DNA of 64,000 bases from Rhodamnia argentea (lineage: Eukaryota; Streptophyta; Magnoliopsida; Myrtales; Myrtaceae). Below, piece after piece: positions 35,536-48,254 of the stretch. A model generated the notes under the pieces. That model was not told the origin of the DNA, made no database searches, and worked only from the letters and a program-made list of their open reading frames with translations. The DNA lies in NCBI RefSeq assembly GCF_020921035.1, contig NC_063156.1, positions 26,832,283-26,896,282 of the forward strand, in the 5' to 3' direction. The first letter of the stretch is position 1. Every line of letters begins with the position of its first letter. Position numbers and translations under genes: made by a program.

Positions 35536-38500
35536 TTACCAAATCCCTTCCTTGGACATTCTCAAGAAATGGGACAGGGTGATGCTAGGGAGCTCGGTCG
35601 ACCCCGTTTTCTTCCTAGTTATCCTTGTGACCTTCGAGGACCCTGCATCCTTTGATTGGGTAACCGTGACCGAAGCCAAGTTGTAGAACTGTTCATGGAG
35701 GATTCCTCTATTAGCTAGAAATAAAAGTACCGAAAACTCTACCATAGAACAAAGATAAGGCCAGCAATCCAGTTTTAATGCTTGCAGATGGTACAAACCC
35801 TACTAACTAGTGATGAATGAGATGACCAAGATTCAAAATTCCAGCTACTTTAAGGGCCTGGACGATAACCATTTTGATTCTCTGATTTTGTTCTCTAGAA
35901 CATGAGAATCCTACTCTAAGGGCCTATACGGTAACCATTCTAATTCTCTGATTATGTTCCCAGAAATAGTTTTGGAGCAAAAATAAAAATAAAAAAAGTT
36001 GATTATGAAAAAAAGAACCACTTTTGAAAGTTACAAAACAAAATGAAATCTCACATCTCTCTCTTTTCTCTCGACCTAAAACAGAATGAGGACTCATTTT
36101 CAAAGAAAAATATATAAGATAATAAAATTAAAATAAAAAATTCGAAAAAATTGACAAAATTCTAAAAATTCAGAAAAATTTCAGACAATCCTTAAAAATA
36201 GATGAATCTTAAATTAGGCTAGATTGACCTCATTTTCATAAATTTGGGCCTAAATTTTCTAGATTTCATAGATTTTATTCTTTTTTAAGAAAATCATAAA
36301 CTCCCTTGAAATTAAATTCGAACCACATTTCTCTAAGCCCTTAGGGCTTTGTTATGGTTTTATGATGTGATTTATCAATGCCAAGATTCCTTAATTGTGC
36401 ACCTGATTTTATTAGTTGTGATTTGCCTAAGTTCATGTACTTTAGACATAATCTAGTTTTAGAAATTTTTGGAAAAAGACAAAAATAACTAACGTGAACA
36501 CTTAGCAAGCTCTCGTTCTTAAGTTTTGAATTGATTAAGACTGAGATTTGATTTCTTAGAACCAAAAACGCACACCAATACAAGGTAGTGTAGTGCATTT
36601 TCTTGCAGAAACGAGGGTGTCGCTCGTATCGGTTGTCCGCTCTCTCAAAAGAGTTGGATGAAACCTCACAATAAAAGGCGAAAATGACTCGTGATAATTC
36701 TTGATATTTATTTTTATATTTTTAATATGCAATATGTCATATAAGAGAATCAATATGAATTAATCTTCGTTTAATTCAAAATGTATGATGAAATTTCATA
36801 AAGTAACCACGTAATTATTTGACTTAAATGACAAAAATTGGGAAAAACAATTGTTCTCGAGAACAAAAATTATGTGCGATTACTAAACGCGTTTCTGTTC
36901 TAGAAATAGAAATTTTACGCAGTTACCAAACGCATTTTGATTATCTAAAACTCATCCAAAGAACAGAATCGGAAAAACTCATTTTAATCAGAATCACTTT
37001 TTCGGATCAAAATGGTTGCCACACAGACCCTAAGAATTGTTTTATATGGTATTTTCAGCACATAAAGTAAAGATAAAATGTTAAAATTCAAACAAAAATT
37101 ACCTCACAAACACCATGCAGCAGAAGCCTGTGGAAAGGATCTTGAACCTGGAGCTCGAGAACATCTTCAGCTCCCTTCTCCAGGATGAAGGCCCGTACAC
37201 AAGCCTAAAGACAAAGGCATCTTTTATACATGTGCTAACTGAAAAACTAAGAGGGGTTCACACTCGTAATGCGAAAAAGGAGTTGCTTTAGGAATTAGGT
37301 TCCCCATACAGACACGGAAATTGGGAAGAGCAAGGCTATTCCTCTTCATTTTATCACAGTTACTCCTGCAGCTTATTCCGATGTTTCCTATTCACTCCTA
37401 GTTGACCTTATTGTGAAAGAGTGTAAATTAACTGGTCTGTTTGTGGACTTTACACTAGATAACCATGACTTAACAGCTTTACCAATCATATATCATCTAT
37501 AGCACAGACAAGCTATGACTGATTCCCACATTAAAAGTGAGGAGCAATAAATGATTCAAACATATATCAGTTCCATTTGCCTGTAAATATTAAAAAACTA
37601 AGCTGCAATCACATGGACTGTCACGTGCACAAGAAAGACCTGTCCAATATCTAGGCAACGTAAAAGCTTCAAACTAGATTTTACCTCATAGCCTTCAATG
37701 AGCTCAAAAAGAAAGCTACGGCGAAGAGCCTCCCTAGTCCGACAATCAACTCTGCGCCATGCACTCAAGAAGGCCATCTTATCAGAGTCCATATGAGCTC
37801 TCCGCCTTCTGGATGATGCTTTAATATTGTCAATCATATTGGCCTGGAATTCAATGGAAAGCTATTTATCAAACATCATCTTGTGCCCTATGATGCAAGT
37901 GCTGCATTACCATCATAAATGTGGAGAGATGTAAACCTAGCAAGAAAAATCTACAACAGCAAAAAGCGTAAAAAAAAAAAAAAAACAAAACATAAAACTG
38001 TAAATACCCACAAAATCAAACCAATACTTCCTCAGAATATGTGGAGGAGCTTGCCCTTCATATACCAGGGCACGTGCAACAAGATTCGGAGGTGAAATAT
38101 GCCACAAAAAAGACTAGAAGTATCGCACATATCCACTTTTGTCGAGCAGTACACTACAACCCCATAAAGATGCACCCACTAAAATTGTACACCATGTTAT
38201 TTTATCGAGGAGGAACAAAACAGAATTGTCAATTAATCTCAAAGCACTTCAAATTAAAATGCATGAGCTATATATTCTTCATGGCCCCATCAATACAAGA
38301 ACGTAAATTGCACATATATATCATTCGTTTGATCTTGCAACCACAAGTAACATATACGATGGCAATACTACATATGTAAAATATATTAATGTCAATGACA
38401 TGAGAAAAATCATAGTTGAAACATCACGAAAGCAGATTCAAAAGAAATGGGAAAAGGCAAACCTCTTTGTCCATGTCTATGTTCCTAATTTTGTCCCATT

Positions 38501-40327
38501 CTCGAGAATTTGTCATGCAAAAGGCGGATGGTGGGACATCATCACCTGAAATTGAACCAAAGGTATATCACCCCGAGTCCTTTTAAAGAAGATTACGTGC
38601 TCGATCATTAAATCAAGTTTGTCCAGTAAAATCGCTTAGTTTCCACATCACATGACTGGATCAATCTACCTCTGGTGCTGTCCCCAAAGGATCAGCTGCA
38701 GACTGTGCCACCCTTACAACATAGTAACATTATTCTCTTAAGCAACGCTCCCTTTCCTTCAGGGTTTTGGGCAAAAAAGGTAATACTCTATGGAAGCAAC
38801 TTTGTCACACATTAAGTTCATTAACTCATGCAAATGTACATATTCTAATTTAAAATAGATACTCTTGTTTCACCGCCCTTAACTCCAGGCCCAAAATCTG
38901 CAATGATTGGAACTATCATACCACTAGAGCAATTGTTATTGTAGCTCACATTTCACATCAAGCAGACAATCAAACAGCTGAGTGGAATTAACAACTAGCT
39001 TTAGGTAACACAATCCGCCTATTTCACTTCAAAAGATTCACAGGCAAGCTAGTTAAACCAAAGAGTTGATCTGAGACAGAGTAGTAAGTTTAGCACCCAT
39101 CTTAAATTCTGAAGAGAAATGCCCAATTGTGAATAACTCCAACTGAAAATGGAAAATATTGTGTTTTAGAAATTCAGCACCCCAAGGAGGAGGAGCAAAG
39201 AGCCCTCTGATTTCTTCGGCATTTAAACGAGGAACAAGCTCCATTAACAAACGGTCATTTAACCATCTTCGAGACCTCCGGTTGCTTACCTACATCATCA
39301 TAAGTTTCTCATACATACTTTGCAACAAATCCTGTCCAGTTCACATCTCAAAAAGATTGCCATATGTACATTTGCATGAGTTAATGAACATAATGTAAAC
39401 AGGTAAATGAAACCCCCCAAAGCAGGAAAGGGATTATGATGGATAGTAATTAACTGAAGTTCCATAATCTCGTTACTGAAGTATGCAAGCAAGAACCTTT
39501 AGACCCTGAAAAGAGCATCGCATATATGTGGCATGTGTCATCCTAATACAAAATTGCCCATCACTTGTTGATATACACAGCCTACTCTATTCACAACCTT
39601 GTTCTTCTCTCCCCCCCTCCCCTGTTTATCGAGCCTAAACTATAGCAAATGTAAACATTATGTACTCGAGCCGAAAGGAAAAAAGGAAGCAAATGATTTG
39701 TTTATAAATGAAGAACACAAGCTTCCTAAGCAGATAAAACTATATGCTGAAGTAGAAAGAAAAGCCTATTTACTCCTATGCAAGATCTCGCTATCGGCCA
39801 CTACAACTCAATCACAAATGGAGTGGTCAACTCTTCTAGCCATTCGATACCTTTCTGGATCAAAAGCTCAAAAATTGGATCTTTTACATTCAATCGACAG
39901 GTTTTATCTCCCCAGATCCGCGACAGCGTTTGAACGAACTACACGTAGCAACTAGTCTCCACAAGCAACAGATGCCAACCAAAAACACAAACAATGAAGA
40001 CACAAAAAACTGCACATTCACGCTCAAATTCTGCTTCCACTTATCACTTACGCACTCACCCCTCCAGTCAGACTCTCCAGAAACTCAATCTTCTTCTCGA
40101 TCGACAGCCCCCGAGACTTGGCATTCTCGCCTGATGGGATCAAACAAAACAAAGAGAGACAATTATCAGGAAATTTTTTTGCTAAAAGCCGTGTCTTCCG
40201 GCAGCCGGAACCGACAAGGCACGAGAAGATCCACGCGGAGCTCGCAGGCAACACCTGCACGACGGTCGCCGAGGGGAGATCGCAGGAGGAGCTCATCTGG
40301 GCTTTGCAGGACATCCGGTGTCGCCAT
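35536..40327 (-). CDS. R3H-domain nucleic-acid-binding protein
   Basis: Probable single-stranded nucleic-acid-binding protein. Seven exons in coding order: 40255-40327, 40060-40130, 39181-39289, 38463-38545, 37685-37843, 37103-37204, 35536-35688; all phases agree, giving 249 residues. Start MATPDVLQSPDELLL at 40327; the frame upstream lacks another ATG. Conserved blocks are SIEKKIEFLESLTGG, RRSRRWLNDRLLMELVPRLN, GLFAPPPWGDDVPPSAFC, DSDKMAFLSAWRRVDCRTRE and DVLELQVQDPFHRLLLHGVC. The DPFHRLLLH segment carries the Arg-x3-His motif that defines R3H, and the last exon completes the helix (FYNLASVTVTQ). This matches a conserved plant R3H protein of unknown specific function. The 1.41-kb last intron contains a Harbinger-like element. 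Confidence 0.92.
35854..37030. mobile_element. Harbinger-like element inside the last intron of the R3H gene
   Basis: The left end is GGGCCTGGACGATAACCATT at 35854; a second copy of the end (GGGCCTATACGGTAACCATT) starts at 35920. The right end, in complement, reads GGGTCTGTGTGGCAACCATT inward from 37030. TAA precedes both left ends (35851-35853, 35917-35919) and follows the right end (37031-37033), the expected Harbinger-type target duplication. Length 1177 or 1111 bp, AT-rich, no transposase coding. Confidence 0.82.
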
Positions 40328-40840
40328 GCTGGAGAGCGCTCGGGCTGGATTTTTCAAGGACGGAAACTGAAGATCCGGGTGAGGAAGCTTCGACCTTCCG
40401 GTTCGAGGCGGACCGTTGCGCGGCCGGATTGCAGTTCGGTTTCGTGGACGGGATTCGACGAGGAGGCGAAGGACGATGATGAAAACGATGGCGAGGATGA
40501 GGAAGACGCAGGAAGCTCCTCCTGATCCCAACGCGCGGCAACTTAAAAAACGTCACGGCCGTGACGGGGACCGAATCGGCGGAATATGCCCCCGCGTGCG
40601 TGCCACGCAAATTCCTTGGGGGCCGAGGCATATGCCGCACGTGCCCTTCGTTGGGTGCTCGTGTCGGGGCTAATCTCGTAATTTCTCAGTGGCCCCGTTC
40701 AGCGCATGCCCAACAGTTTGGTTCAGCTTTGGGAAAGTCCTCGAAAAATGCAGATACTTTGAGCTAAAGGAGATTTTCGAAAAGATTAATGTCGCGAAAA
40801 ATTTCAAAATACTACTTTCGTATTGCGAACTAATTTTTTT

Positions 40841-41252
40841 ATTATTGAAAATCTCAAACTGGTATATCCATAATAAATTTACCTAAAATTAATTTTCTCA
40901 TCATGAAAAACCTTTAAGTGATATATATAATAAATTTACCCAAAATTAATTTTTTTCACCGCAAAAAATCTCAAACTGAAACGCATGTTATATAGTTTCA
41001 GTTAAATTAGGTTATTATCACAAAAAACTCTCAACTGTTACATATGTGATAAACGGAGGAGAAAATCCCCAAATTCGTACATCGTCAATTGTCACATGTC
41101 ATTCAACTCAAGAATTTAATTCTAAAACTTAATAAAACTCAATGGAGGGTAAATTTGTCACGTATATACTGCTTTGAAATTTTTTTTGGTCAAAAAATTA
41201 GTTTTGCATAAATTTATTACAATTATACCAGTTTGGGGTTTTTCATAATAAC
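40841..41252. mobile_element. Small inverted-repeat (MITE-like) element
   Basis: The left arm (40841-40893: ATCTCAAACTGGTAT, ATAATAAATTTAC) pairs with the complement of the right arm (41193-41252: AACCCCAAACTGGTAT, GTAATAAATTTA). The arm phrase is repeated once more just inside the left end (about 40895-40980). About 410 bp, non-coding. Confidence 0.65.
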
Positions 41253-41797
41253 TATTTTTTCGAAAAGCAAGTAATATTTGGTAAAGTGTATTTTAAAAAC
41301 ACATTGAAAAAGAAGCTAATGAGGCGTCGGACAACTTGGTGAGACGCTTGAGCCTTAGACAGTTAAACTGATGAGGTTTAGGTTTGATGTAAACGTTGTT
41401 AGTAAAAACTACACTTTGTAAAGGATTTTTACTAATTTTTTTAAAATAAGACTTTTAAACTATTTCCCACCGCCAGCCAAATCTAGATGTTGACAAGACT
41501 TGTCTAGGGTCTCGTGAACCTAGGGGACATCGCCTGGGGTCTCGCGCAACCCAAGCCTTGCTTGAAGTCGCCTGACCTTAGGCAAGGTTGGCGGTTGCTC
41601 ACCAATCGCTCGCCGGACGCTCATGGAGCCTACCCCGGCACTTAAGACCTTTGCTGAAAAAATTAGGTTTTTAAAGATATTTTCGGAATTATAAAAGTTT
41701 AGCGGGGAAAAATCAGAAAAAAAATTGTACTTACATTTCAGAAAAATGTAGTTTTCCAAAGTACTTTCGGATCTACTTTGAACTAAAGGCCTTAACG

Positions 41798-42648
41798 TGG
41801 GTTTGGTTCGGCTTTGCAAATGAGCTGTGGAGGAATGCAAATACTTTTAGCTTAAAGGGTTTTGGAGAAATGCAAATAGCATTTGGTAAATAATACTTTG
41901 AAAAGAGAATTTGGCATAAGTAGTGTTTAGCAAGAAAAATTTGTAAATGAGCTTTCTTACAATATATTTTTTAAATAAAATGTGATAAAAAATGAAAAAT
42001 CAAACTTAGGGCAAAAGTCGGCGATCGCCGGCAAGCTAGATCTGTTGATAGAGGCAACCTTGACAACGAGGCTCGAGGTCGCGCAACCCAGGCAGCCGTT
42101 ACCCGGGTTGGGCGACCGTTAACTAGGGTTGCCCGGGCTGTGTGACCCCAAGCGCCCGTCTCTGGGGTTGCACGACACCCGATGGCCATCACCGGGCTCT
42201 CGCAGCTACCAACGAGTTAGATCCGGCTCGTCGGCAGCCTAAGGTTTCTTTTTTTTTTTTAATTTTATTTTTTAGTAAAAAAAATAATGGACAAAATAGA
42301 AATTTGAAAGAAAAAGTAAGGATAGTTTTGGAAAAAAAAAAATCCTAGCTCGGCATTTGGCCAAATGCTGAAAGTTCAAAGTTGATCTCGATCAACATTG
42401 AGCTTTCGGCGTTTCCAAGGTCAACTTTCATCCCAAAGCCCTATAAGAATGGTTGCCAAATACCCTGCATTTTCCCTAAGGGCTTTTGGGCTCCAGTGGA
42501 TTTTCAAAAAGCTGAATCAAACTCACTTTGAGCCATTTAGGAATGCAATTACATTTTTCCAAAGTTCAGCAAAAATGAACCAAACACTATTTGTATTTGG
42601 CCAATGAACTTTAGAGTCCCATAGCCCCTTCCAAACGCCGAACCAAAT
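41798..42648. mobile_element. MITE-like element with TTTGGTTCGGC termini
   Basis: The left end GGGTTTGGTTCGGCTTTGC (about 41799) matches the complement of the right end (TATTTGGTTCGGCGTTTGG, inward from about 42648). A related left-type end, GTTTGGTTCAGCTTTGGG, also stands alone at 40716, suggesting a second, broken copy. GC-rich core about 42020-42240. No coding capacity; target duplication not resolved. Confidence 0.62.
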
Positions 42649-43351
42649 AGGCCATTCCTCTAAGATTATTTTATCTGTATGACCAAAATAATTTATAGTA
42701 TGAGTAAGAGAAATCTTACCCACATTTATCCCACATCTCGTATCTTCGATAGTAACCTTCTTCACCGAAATCCCGCTCGCAACAAAATACTTTTAACTGA
42801 AAGTCATTCTTTGGCTCTTAATTTAGTAAAACGAGGTCCATGTGTTAGTTCTAGACAGGAAGTATCACAAGTAAATACATAAACAACAAATTCAAGTCGA
42901 ACAAGAGTATACAAATACAAATTAAGTCGGAATCTAATCAATTGCAAAATTCAATAATATAGATTCGATGAAGCAACCAGGTGTTAACAAACTATGCTAG
43001 ATTGTAATCGACCACGATTCGAAAACACAAAAGTACTATGCAGAATATTAATTGATGACATAGTATCTAGGATAGAGACATCACGCCGAAATTTAATCGA
43101 TGACGTGAACTTGAAAGTTATGAAAGATAAAGTGCGATGCAAGAAAGTAAATATAAAGTAAATTTGTTCGATTTGGCGGGGTCATTTGAAGAGTATGATG
43201 TATATATTTAAAGCCTACAATTGATGGTTATCTATGCGAAGGGAAGATGCAAAGAAGGTTACAAACGGTTACCGGACAGTTACATCAATAGTTTCTTTGA
43301 CTCCACTACATTGACGATTGCTTTATTCCATCACGTTGACGGTTACTTCTT

Positions 43352-43421
43352 TAGTTGCATACCATATTTTTTTTTCGGTCAGTAGTTGCATCCCCCCTTT
43401 TTTTTTTGGTCGAAGCATCCC
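43352..43421 (+). repeat. Two adjacent short oligo(T)-GGTC insertions with flanking repeats
   Basis: TAGTTGCAT at 43352-43360 recurs at 43383-43391, with ACCATA, a T run and CGGTCAG between. GCATCCC at 43388-43394 recurs at 43415-43421, with CCC, a T run and GGTCGAA between. Both inserts share the form T(n)-(C)GGTC. Confidence 0.7.
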
Positions 43422-44202
43422 AAGTTGTTAGATCTACTTTTTGTTGATTCTTTCGAGTTTTCGACTCATCACTTTGTCAATTCATTATGTTGTTGATAAT
43501 TTTATTTATAAATTACCAAATTCTGCTCTCATCGACTAAGTCCATCACATGTCAGTAGTAATCAAAAGTCAGTCATTATTTGTGTAAACATAACCAAACT
43601 CGGGATATGGTAAAATTTATCGTATCTTCATTTTTATTCAGACAGCAAACGCAAGATTCATAATTTGAAAAAAAGACTATGTGGACACTCTTAAGTGAAT
43701 CAAGTAGGGTATCAAAAGGGCATTAGTGCAAACAAACTATTCTAATCAAGCCCCGTATAAAGACTAGTGGCGCCTCCTTGTCACGCAAAATTCTCGTAGG
43801 GTTAATGAAACAAAAACGAAAATCTCAATGTCCGTTAGTTCACATATGGAATCACCTCTTCTCTCTTTGGGATGATCGCAACAGGCGTCAATTTGGATAA
43901 TCTTAAATAAAATGTCAAACTCTTTCCTCAACTCAGATTTGGCGATTGAAATCATAGTGAAAATTCATTCGCCAAAGTTCGAGACTGATGGGTATCATTC
44001 AGCTAACTGAACGATGTCGTTTGAACTCGCAATGTCAACCCCCGCCGTTTCAACCCAAAGAAGAGTTGGTACGCCTAACAAGAAGCGACTACTAAACCGA
44101 TTTGCGTCCGAGACAGAGAGAATGCGTCGAGATGCTGACGGGCTAGCCACGTGCTGAGCGCGAGCGGGGGCTTCACTGGGATGATCATTCCTTCGACCAA
44201 GA

Positions 44203-45544
44203 ATGGCCTCCGTTCAGAAAGGTTAGATTTTGGTTTTCGTATCTTTATTTTGAGCATCACCCCCATTGATCCACTCATGCGTGAACTGATCTGCGCGAGT
44301 TCTTGTCGCCTAATAGTGCTGTTTGTGTTTTGAAATTTTACTGAACACCCTTTCGTTTCTCTGCTTACAGGGAGTGTTATTGTGATCATGGGTGTGAGTG
44401 GTTCTGGGAAATCGTAAGTAGTGAAAGAAAAACCTCTTCTTCTGTATCTTTCTTGGGTTGAAAACAGAGAGATTTGACCACCATTGTGGCCATTTCAGTG
44501 ACATATTTCTGATCTAATTGATTGAGAAGAGTTCAAATAGCTGGAATGGAGGAGATTTCATCTGTAGGCCAAATGTTCTTGATAAGAAATTGATTGAGAG
44601 AGTCTGTGTTTTGAGCGGCTGTGTTGATTTACCACTTCAGGGATGAATGAATTTCAGCAGGTTCTCCTTTCTATTGTCATTTAATTCCAACAAGCTACCT
44701 ATAGAAGTAGTCCGAGATGGCAAATGTCCGATCTTAATCACTTTCTTGAAATTATTTGCCGAAGAATGCTGCGTGATCATCTTCGAAAATATAATCAGTT
44801 TTATTCGAGTGTGTTAGGAGCCCTTATTTACCCATTTGACAATGGCATTACTTCGGTCCGATTGTAAACACTTTTTCGATAGAAGGGAGAAAATCGAAAT
44901 GTTTTTGCCTAAACTCCTGCCTTGTTTCGATGCTCTAATGTCAAATGTACGTGTTTTGGACAGCACAATAGGACATATGCTAGCAGAGGTCATGGAGTGC
45001 AGATTTCTTGACGCCGACGACTTCCACCCGGCATCGAATAAAGGTGGGAACTTGTAGCCCCCCTTTGCTTTGATTCGAGTGCATAAGCTCTTTGATTAAA
45101 ACCTGTTCGATCATTTTGGCAGAGAAGATGCGTAAAGGAATCCCTCTCTCTGAGGAAGATCGAATCCCGTGGCTCGAAACACTACAGGACACCTTGCGTG
45201 AGAGCTTGCTGGACGGAAAAACCGCGGTTCTTGGCTGTTCTGCTCTGCGGAAGCATTATAGGGAAATTCTAAGATCCGCCGACCCGAAGTATCAGTCAGG
45301 CAGCTTCTCTAGCTCAGTGAAGTTTGTGTTGCTGGATGTGGAGGCCAAAGTCCTTGCCGCCCGACTACAGATAAGAGCTGCAGAAGGGAAGCATTTTATG
45401 CCACCCTCGCTTTTGCAGTCTCAGCTGGAGTTGCTCCAGGTGGATGAAGCAGAAGGCATCTTGAAGGTTGATGCTTCTTCGAGTCCGCAAGCAATCGTGG
45501 CTAACATTCAAGCTTCGATTCTACAGTGTCGAGGTAACCCGTGA
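44203..45544 (+). CDS. Gluconokinase (D-gluconate 6-kinase)
   Basis: Phosphorylates D-gluconate to 6-phosphogluconate (EC 2.7.1.12), feeding the oxidative pentose phosphate pathway. Four exons: 44203-44221, 44371-44413, 44964-45043, 45123-45544; phases agree, 187 residues, the usual size for the GntK/shikimate-kinase-like family. The P-loop GVSGSGKS is split after exon 2; other family motifs are LDADDFHPASNKEKMRKGIP (Asp cluster and substrate loop), LSEEDRIPWL, VLGCSALRKHYREILR and the C-terminal GKHFMPPSLLQSQLELLQ. MASVQK follows a good start context and there is no obvious transit peptide, so it is probably cytosolic. Confidence 0.95.
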
Positions 45545-48193
45545 GTTGCTTCTGTACTTTGTAATGCTAAGGATTGCCCCGGGCCATCGAATTGGTGGGG
45601 GGGTTTCGATATGCTTTACACATTGAGTTGGGAGGGAGCTGTGTTGAAACCTGACATTAGATGGAGTGATTGTATGATCCTCACTTTACATTTGCTGCTC
45701 AATTTCAATTTCTCTGTTATATTTTGAGTCAGAAATGAGGACACAAATTTTCTAGCTTTTAGCTTGCGCGTAGTACCGGCACCGGAGTTCCGGTCCAAGC
45801 TTGGCTTATGCAGACATAGGAAGCCAAGACAAGTACGGGCAGCATGAGATTACACCGAGGAGATCAGATGGAACTCGACTTCGCGCTTAATGTTAATGTC
45901 GGTTTTCCACACGCTTTCGCGATGAAAACCGCGATGCCGGAGCAAACTTGTTGGTCCAAGCTTTCCCTTGTTAGCGTTTGATCTTTGCATGAAGTGGCCC
46001 ATTGCAATGGAAATTGCTTTGGATGAACTTCTAGACTCCACTTAGCGATTTTAGTTGACTTTCAACAACGCGTTCGCTCGAAACAGCCTGTTGACTGTGG
46101 CGTTTGCAAATTGTGACGAGGATTCAAAACAGCATGCATAAGTAAATAATAACGGTATGATCGATTGAATCGATTTTCTTATCACGCAATCAGATTTGGG
46201 TTTGACCATTCTTCGGAAGATCAATCCTTATCCCCAAGATAAAAGCCGGATTATGGAAGGGCGCGTTTGATTGGTGAAAAAGAAAAATTATAAAAAAGGA
46301 AAGTGATTATCAAAAAATCATTTTCCAAGAAAGCATTTGTTTTTGCTTATTTGGTGATATATTACCGAAAACGCTGGTGTTTGATTCTCATTTGCAAAAA
46401 TATTCTTTATTAAGTGATGTAGTACGGAAACTGCTGATGTTTGGTTCTCATTTGTAAAATGATTTCAATCTCATAACTTTATATAAGGAAAAAAATCAAA
46501 AATTTAAATAATGTTTATCTCATATTATATATTTTTTATATTTTTTCTTTTAAATTTTTTTCTTTTTCTTCTTTTTCTGCTGGTCGCTAGACCTCGGCGA
46601 CGGTTGGCCACCGGCGACACGAGGTCAAGCTCGCTAGGCTGCTGATGGTTGGCCACATGGGATCCGGCAAGGCTCGACCTCATGTGGCCGGTCGCTGGCC
46701 GTCGTGGAGGCCCAACGACCGGCAGCTAAAGAAGAAAAAGAAAAAGAAAACAAATATTATTTAAAAAATATTAAGAGAACATGAAAAAAATATATATTAA
46801 AAATTTGAGAGGCGCAATTCTGAAAAGTTGTTTTCACCTCTTTAGTTTGGGGAATTCACTTTCCTAATTCTATACATCCAGTTACCCGAAAAGTGTTTTC
46901 CATTAATTAAGTTATTTTCGGTGAAACAAACGAGTGAAAATCCGGAAAAACAATTCCCATAAAATACTTGTACTCAAATAAACGCTCCCACTTGAAAAGA
47001 TTTTTGTATTTATAAAATTGATCCAACTTTAGTCAATGTCATCTTATTCAATTTTTGAAAACTGGAGATAGAATCGTTGATATCCATCGGAGAATACATC
47101 CAAGGCCAGCACATCCTATAAATGAAGTGGATGTCATGCATGACTTGTCGATATTGGGTTCGTGACACGTGGATATGTTGACTGCACAAGCAAAGTATAA
47201 ACCCCCATGGATCACTTTGATCCTTCATCTTTCTTCGTTTTATACGATTTTTTTTTTTGTTGTTGTTAAAATGAAAGTCAATTCAAATGTTAGTTAAAAT
47301 ATGTCTGTATAAATCACAGTATTTCGTTTGGCAATAACAAATTGGATAAACACATAGAATTTGGTACACTTGTCAACAACAATATCTCCAACAAGATCTG
47401 AAAGGATCAAGAGGTCTTCCCGATTCATGGACGAGGTGATCGGACATCACTTGCAAGCAATCTGTGGATTACGAGCTCTTGTTTTAACTTCCTTATTCCC
47501 GAGTTATATCCCCGTGTCTTTAAGCTGAGTACCATCGCGCATCGGACCAAGTTCACCTACGAACACCGTCGAGACAACGGCTGTCGTCGATCCGAAAATC
47601 GGGGAAATCCTCTAGAACCGCCTTGTTAATCAGGACGTGGGTATGTTACTCCAATCATTCTAGATGAGGCGGTTTCTCTACCATTTCTCCACATAAACAC
47701 GTAAAATGCAGTGAGCAGATAATGTTTTGACGAACCCATCATGGAGAAAACAAGGGACAGCACAATCTGGACCTATCTTTTCAAAAAGATACAGACGAAA
47801 CAATGGACGATTTAATCACGGTCAAAGTCTACCAACCGAGACTTCTGGATCGAGTCGGCTCGAGTTGCCACCTTTGACACCAGCCTCTCTGGCGGTGGCT
47901 CGCCCCGGACACCGCCCTCGCGTCGACAACGGAAGAAGCATTTTTGTGAAGGGGGTTTTACTTTGAAAATTTGACGATTGATCTTTAATTTTGTTTGTAA
48001 TTTAAAGGAGAAATTACTGTGAGTGAAAATACTCGATTAGCTGAATAACATCGTGTCGGCATATCACGTGATAAAAATATAATTATAAAGTTGTTTATGT
48101 CAAAGGGTTGAAAATTCTTTGCATCTATTTGCTTCTATGTATTCCCCATTAATAAATGATTTTGTTGTGCCTGCAAGCAACATCCGCAACGAC
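45545..48193. other. Intergenic region with one MITE-like element
   Basis: The 3' flank of gluconokinase, then AT-rich sequence. Apart from the element at 46259-46989 I find no gene. The approach to 48.19 kb is the promoter of the aspartic-protease-like gene. Confidence 0.5.
46259..46989. mobile_element. MITE-like element related in plan to the one at 22.6 kb
   Basis: Left end GGGCGCGTTT (46259) and complement of right end GGGAGCGTTT (inward from 46989) match in 9 of 10 positions. Both arms contain GAAAA-rich words and TTTCCA/ACCGAAAA phrases. A GC-rich core (46575-46730) lies between AT-rich arms, beginning CTGCTGGTCGCTAG and ending CGACCGGCAGCTAAAG. 731 bp, no coding, no target duplication found. 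Confidence 0.65.
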
Positions 48194-48200
48194 TATAAAT
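48194..48200 (+). promoter_or_regulatory. TATA box of the 7S-globulin-like gene
   Basis: TATAAAT lies 61 bp upstream of the ATG at 48255, so the 5' leader should be only about 30 nt. Confidence 0.75.
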
Positions 48201-48254
48201 ACCCCATGACCACCTTCCCCTCTCTACCAAGCATTTCTTCATCATCTCCTAACA

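Larger units (their letters stand above)
40328..44202. other. Intergenic block of nested small elements
   Basis: R3H promoter side first, GC-rich to about 40.7 kb. From 40.7 to about 42.65 kb several inverted-repeat elements are stacked (listed separately). From 42.65 to 44.1 kb the sequence is AT-rich without supported genes, apart from two short oligo(T) insertions near 43.36-43.42 kb. The last 100 bases are the probable 5' leader of the gluconokinase gene. Confidence 0.5.

Noticed and set aside
40328-40531. N-terminal extension of the R3H protein with a membrane-like segment
   Set aside because: The frame is open but begins with TTG; the first in-frame ATG is at 40327, so the hydrophobic stretch is 5' leader.
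41183-41200. Another oligo(T)-GGTC micro-insertion
   Set aside because: A T-run followed by GGTCAAAA is present, but no convincing flanking direct repeat; it could be part of the arm of the 40.84-41.25 kb element.
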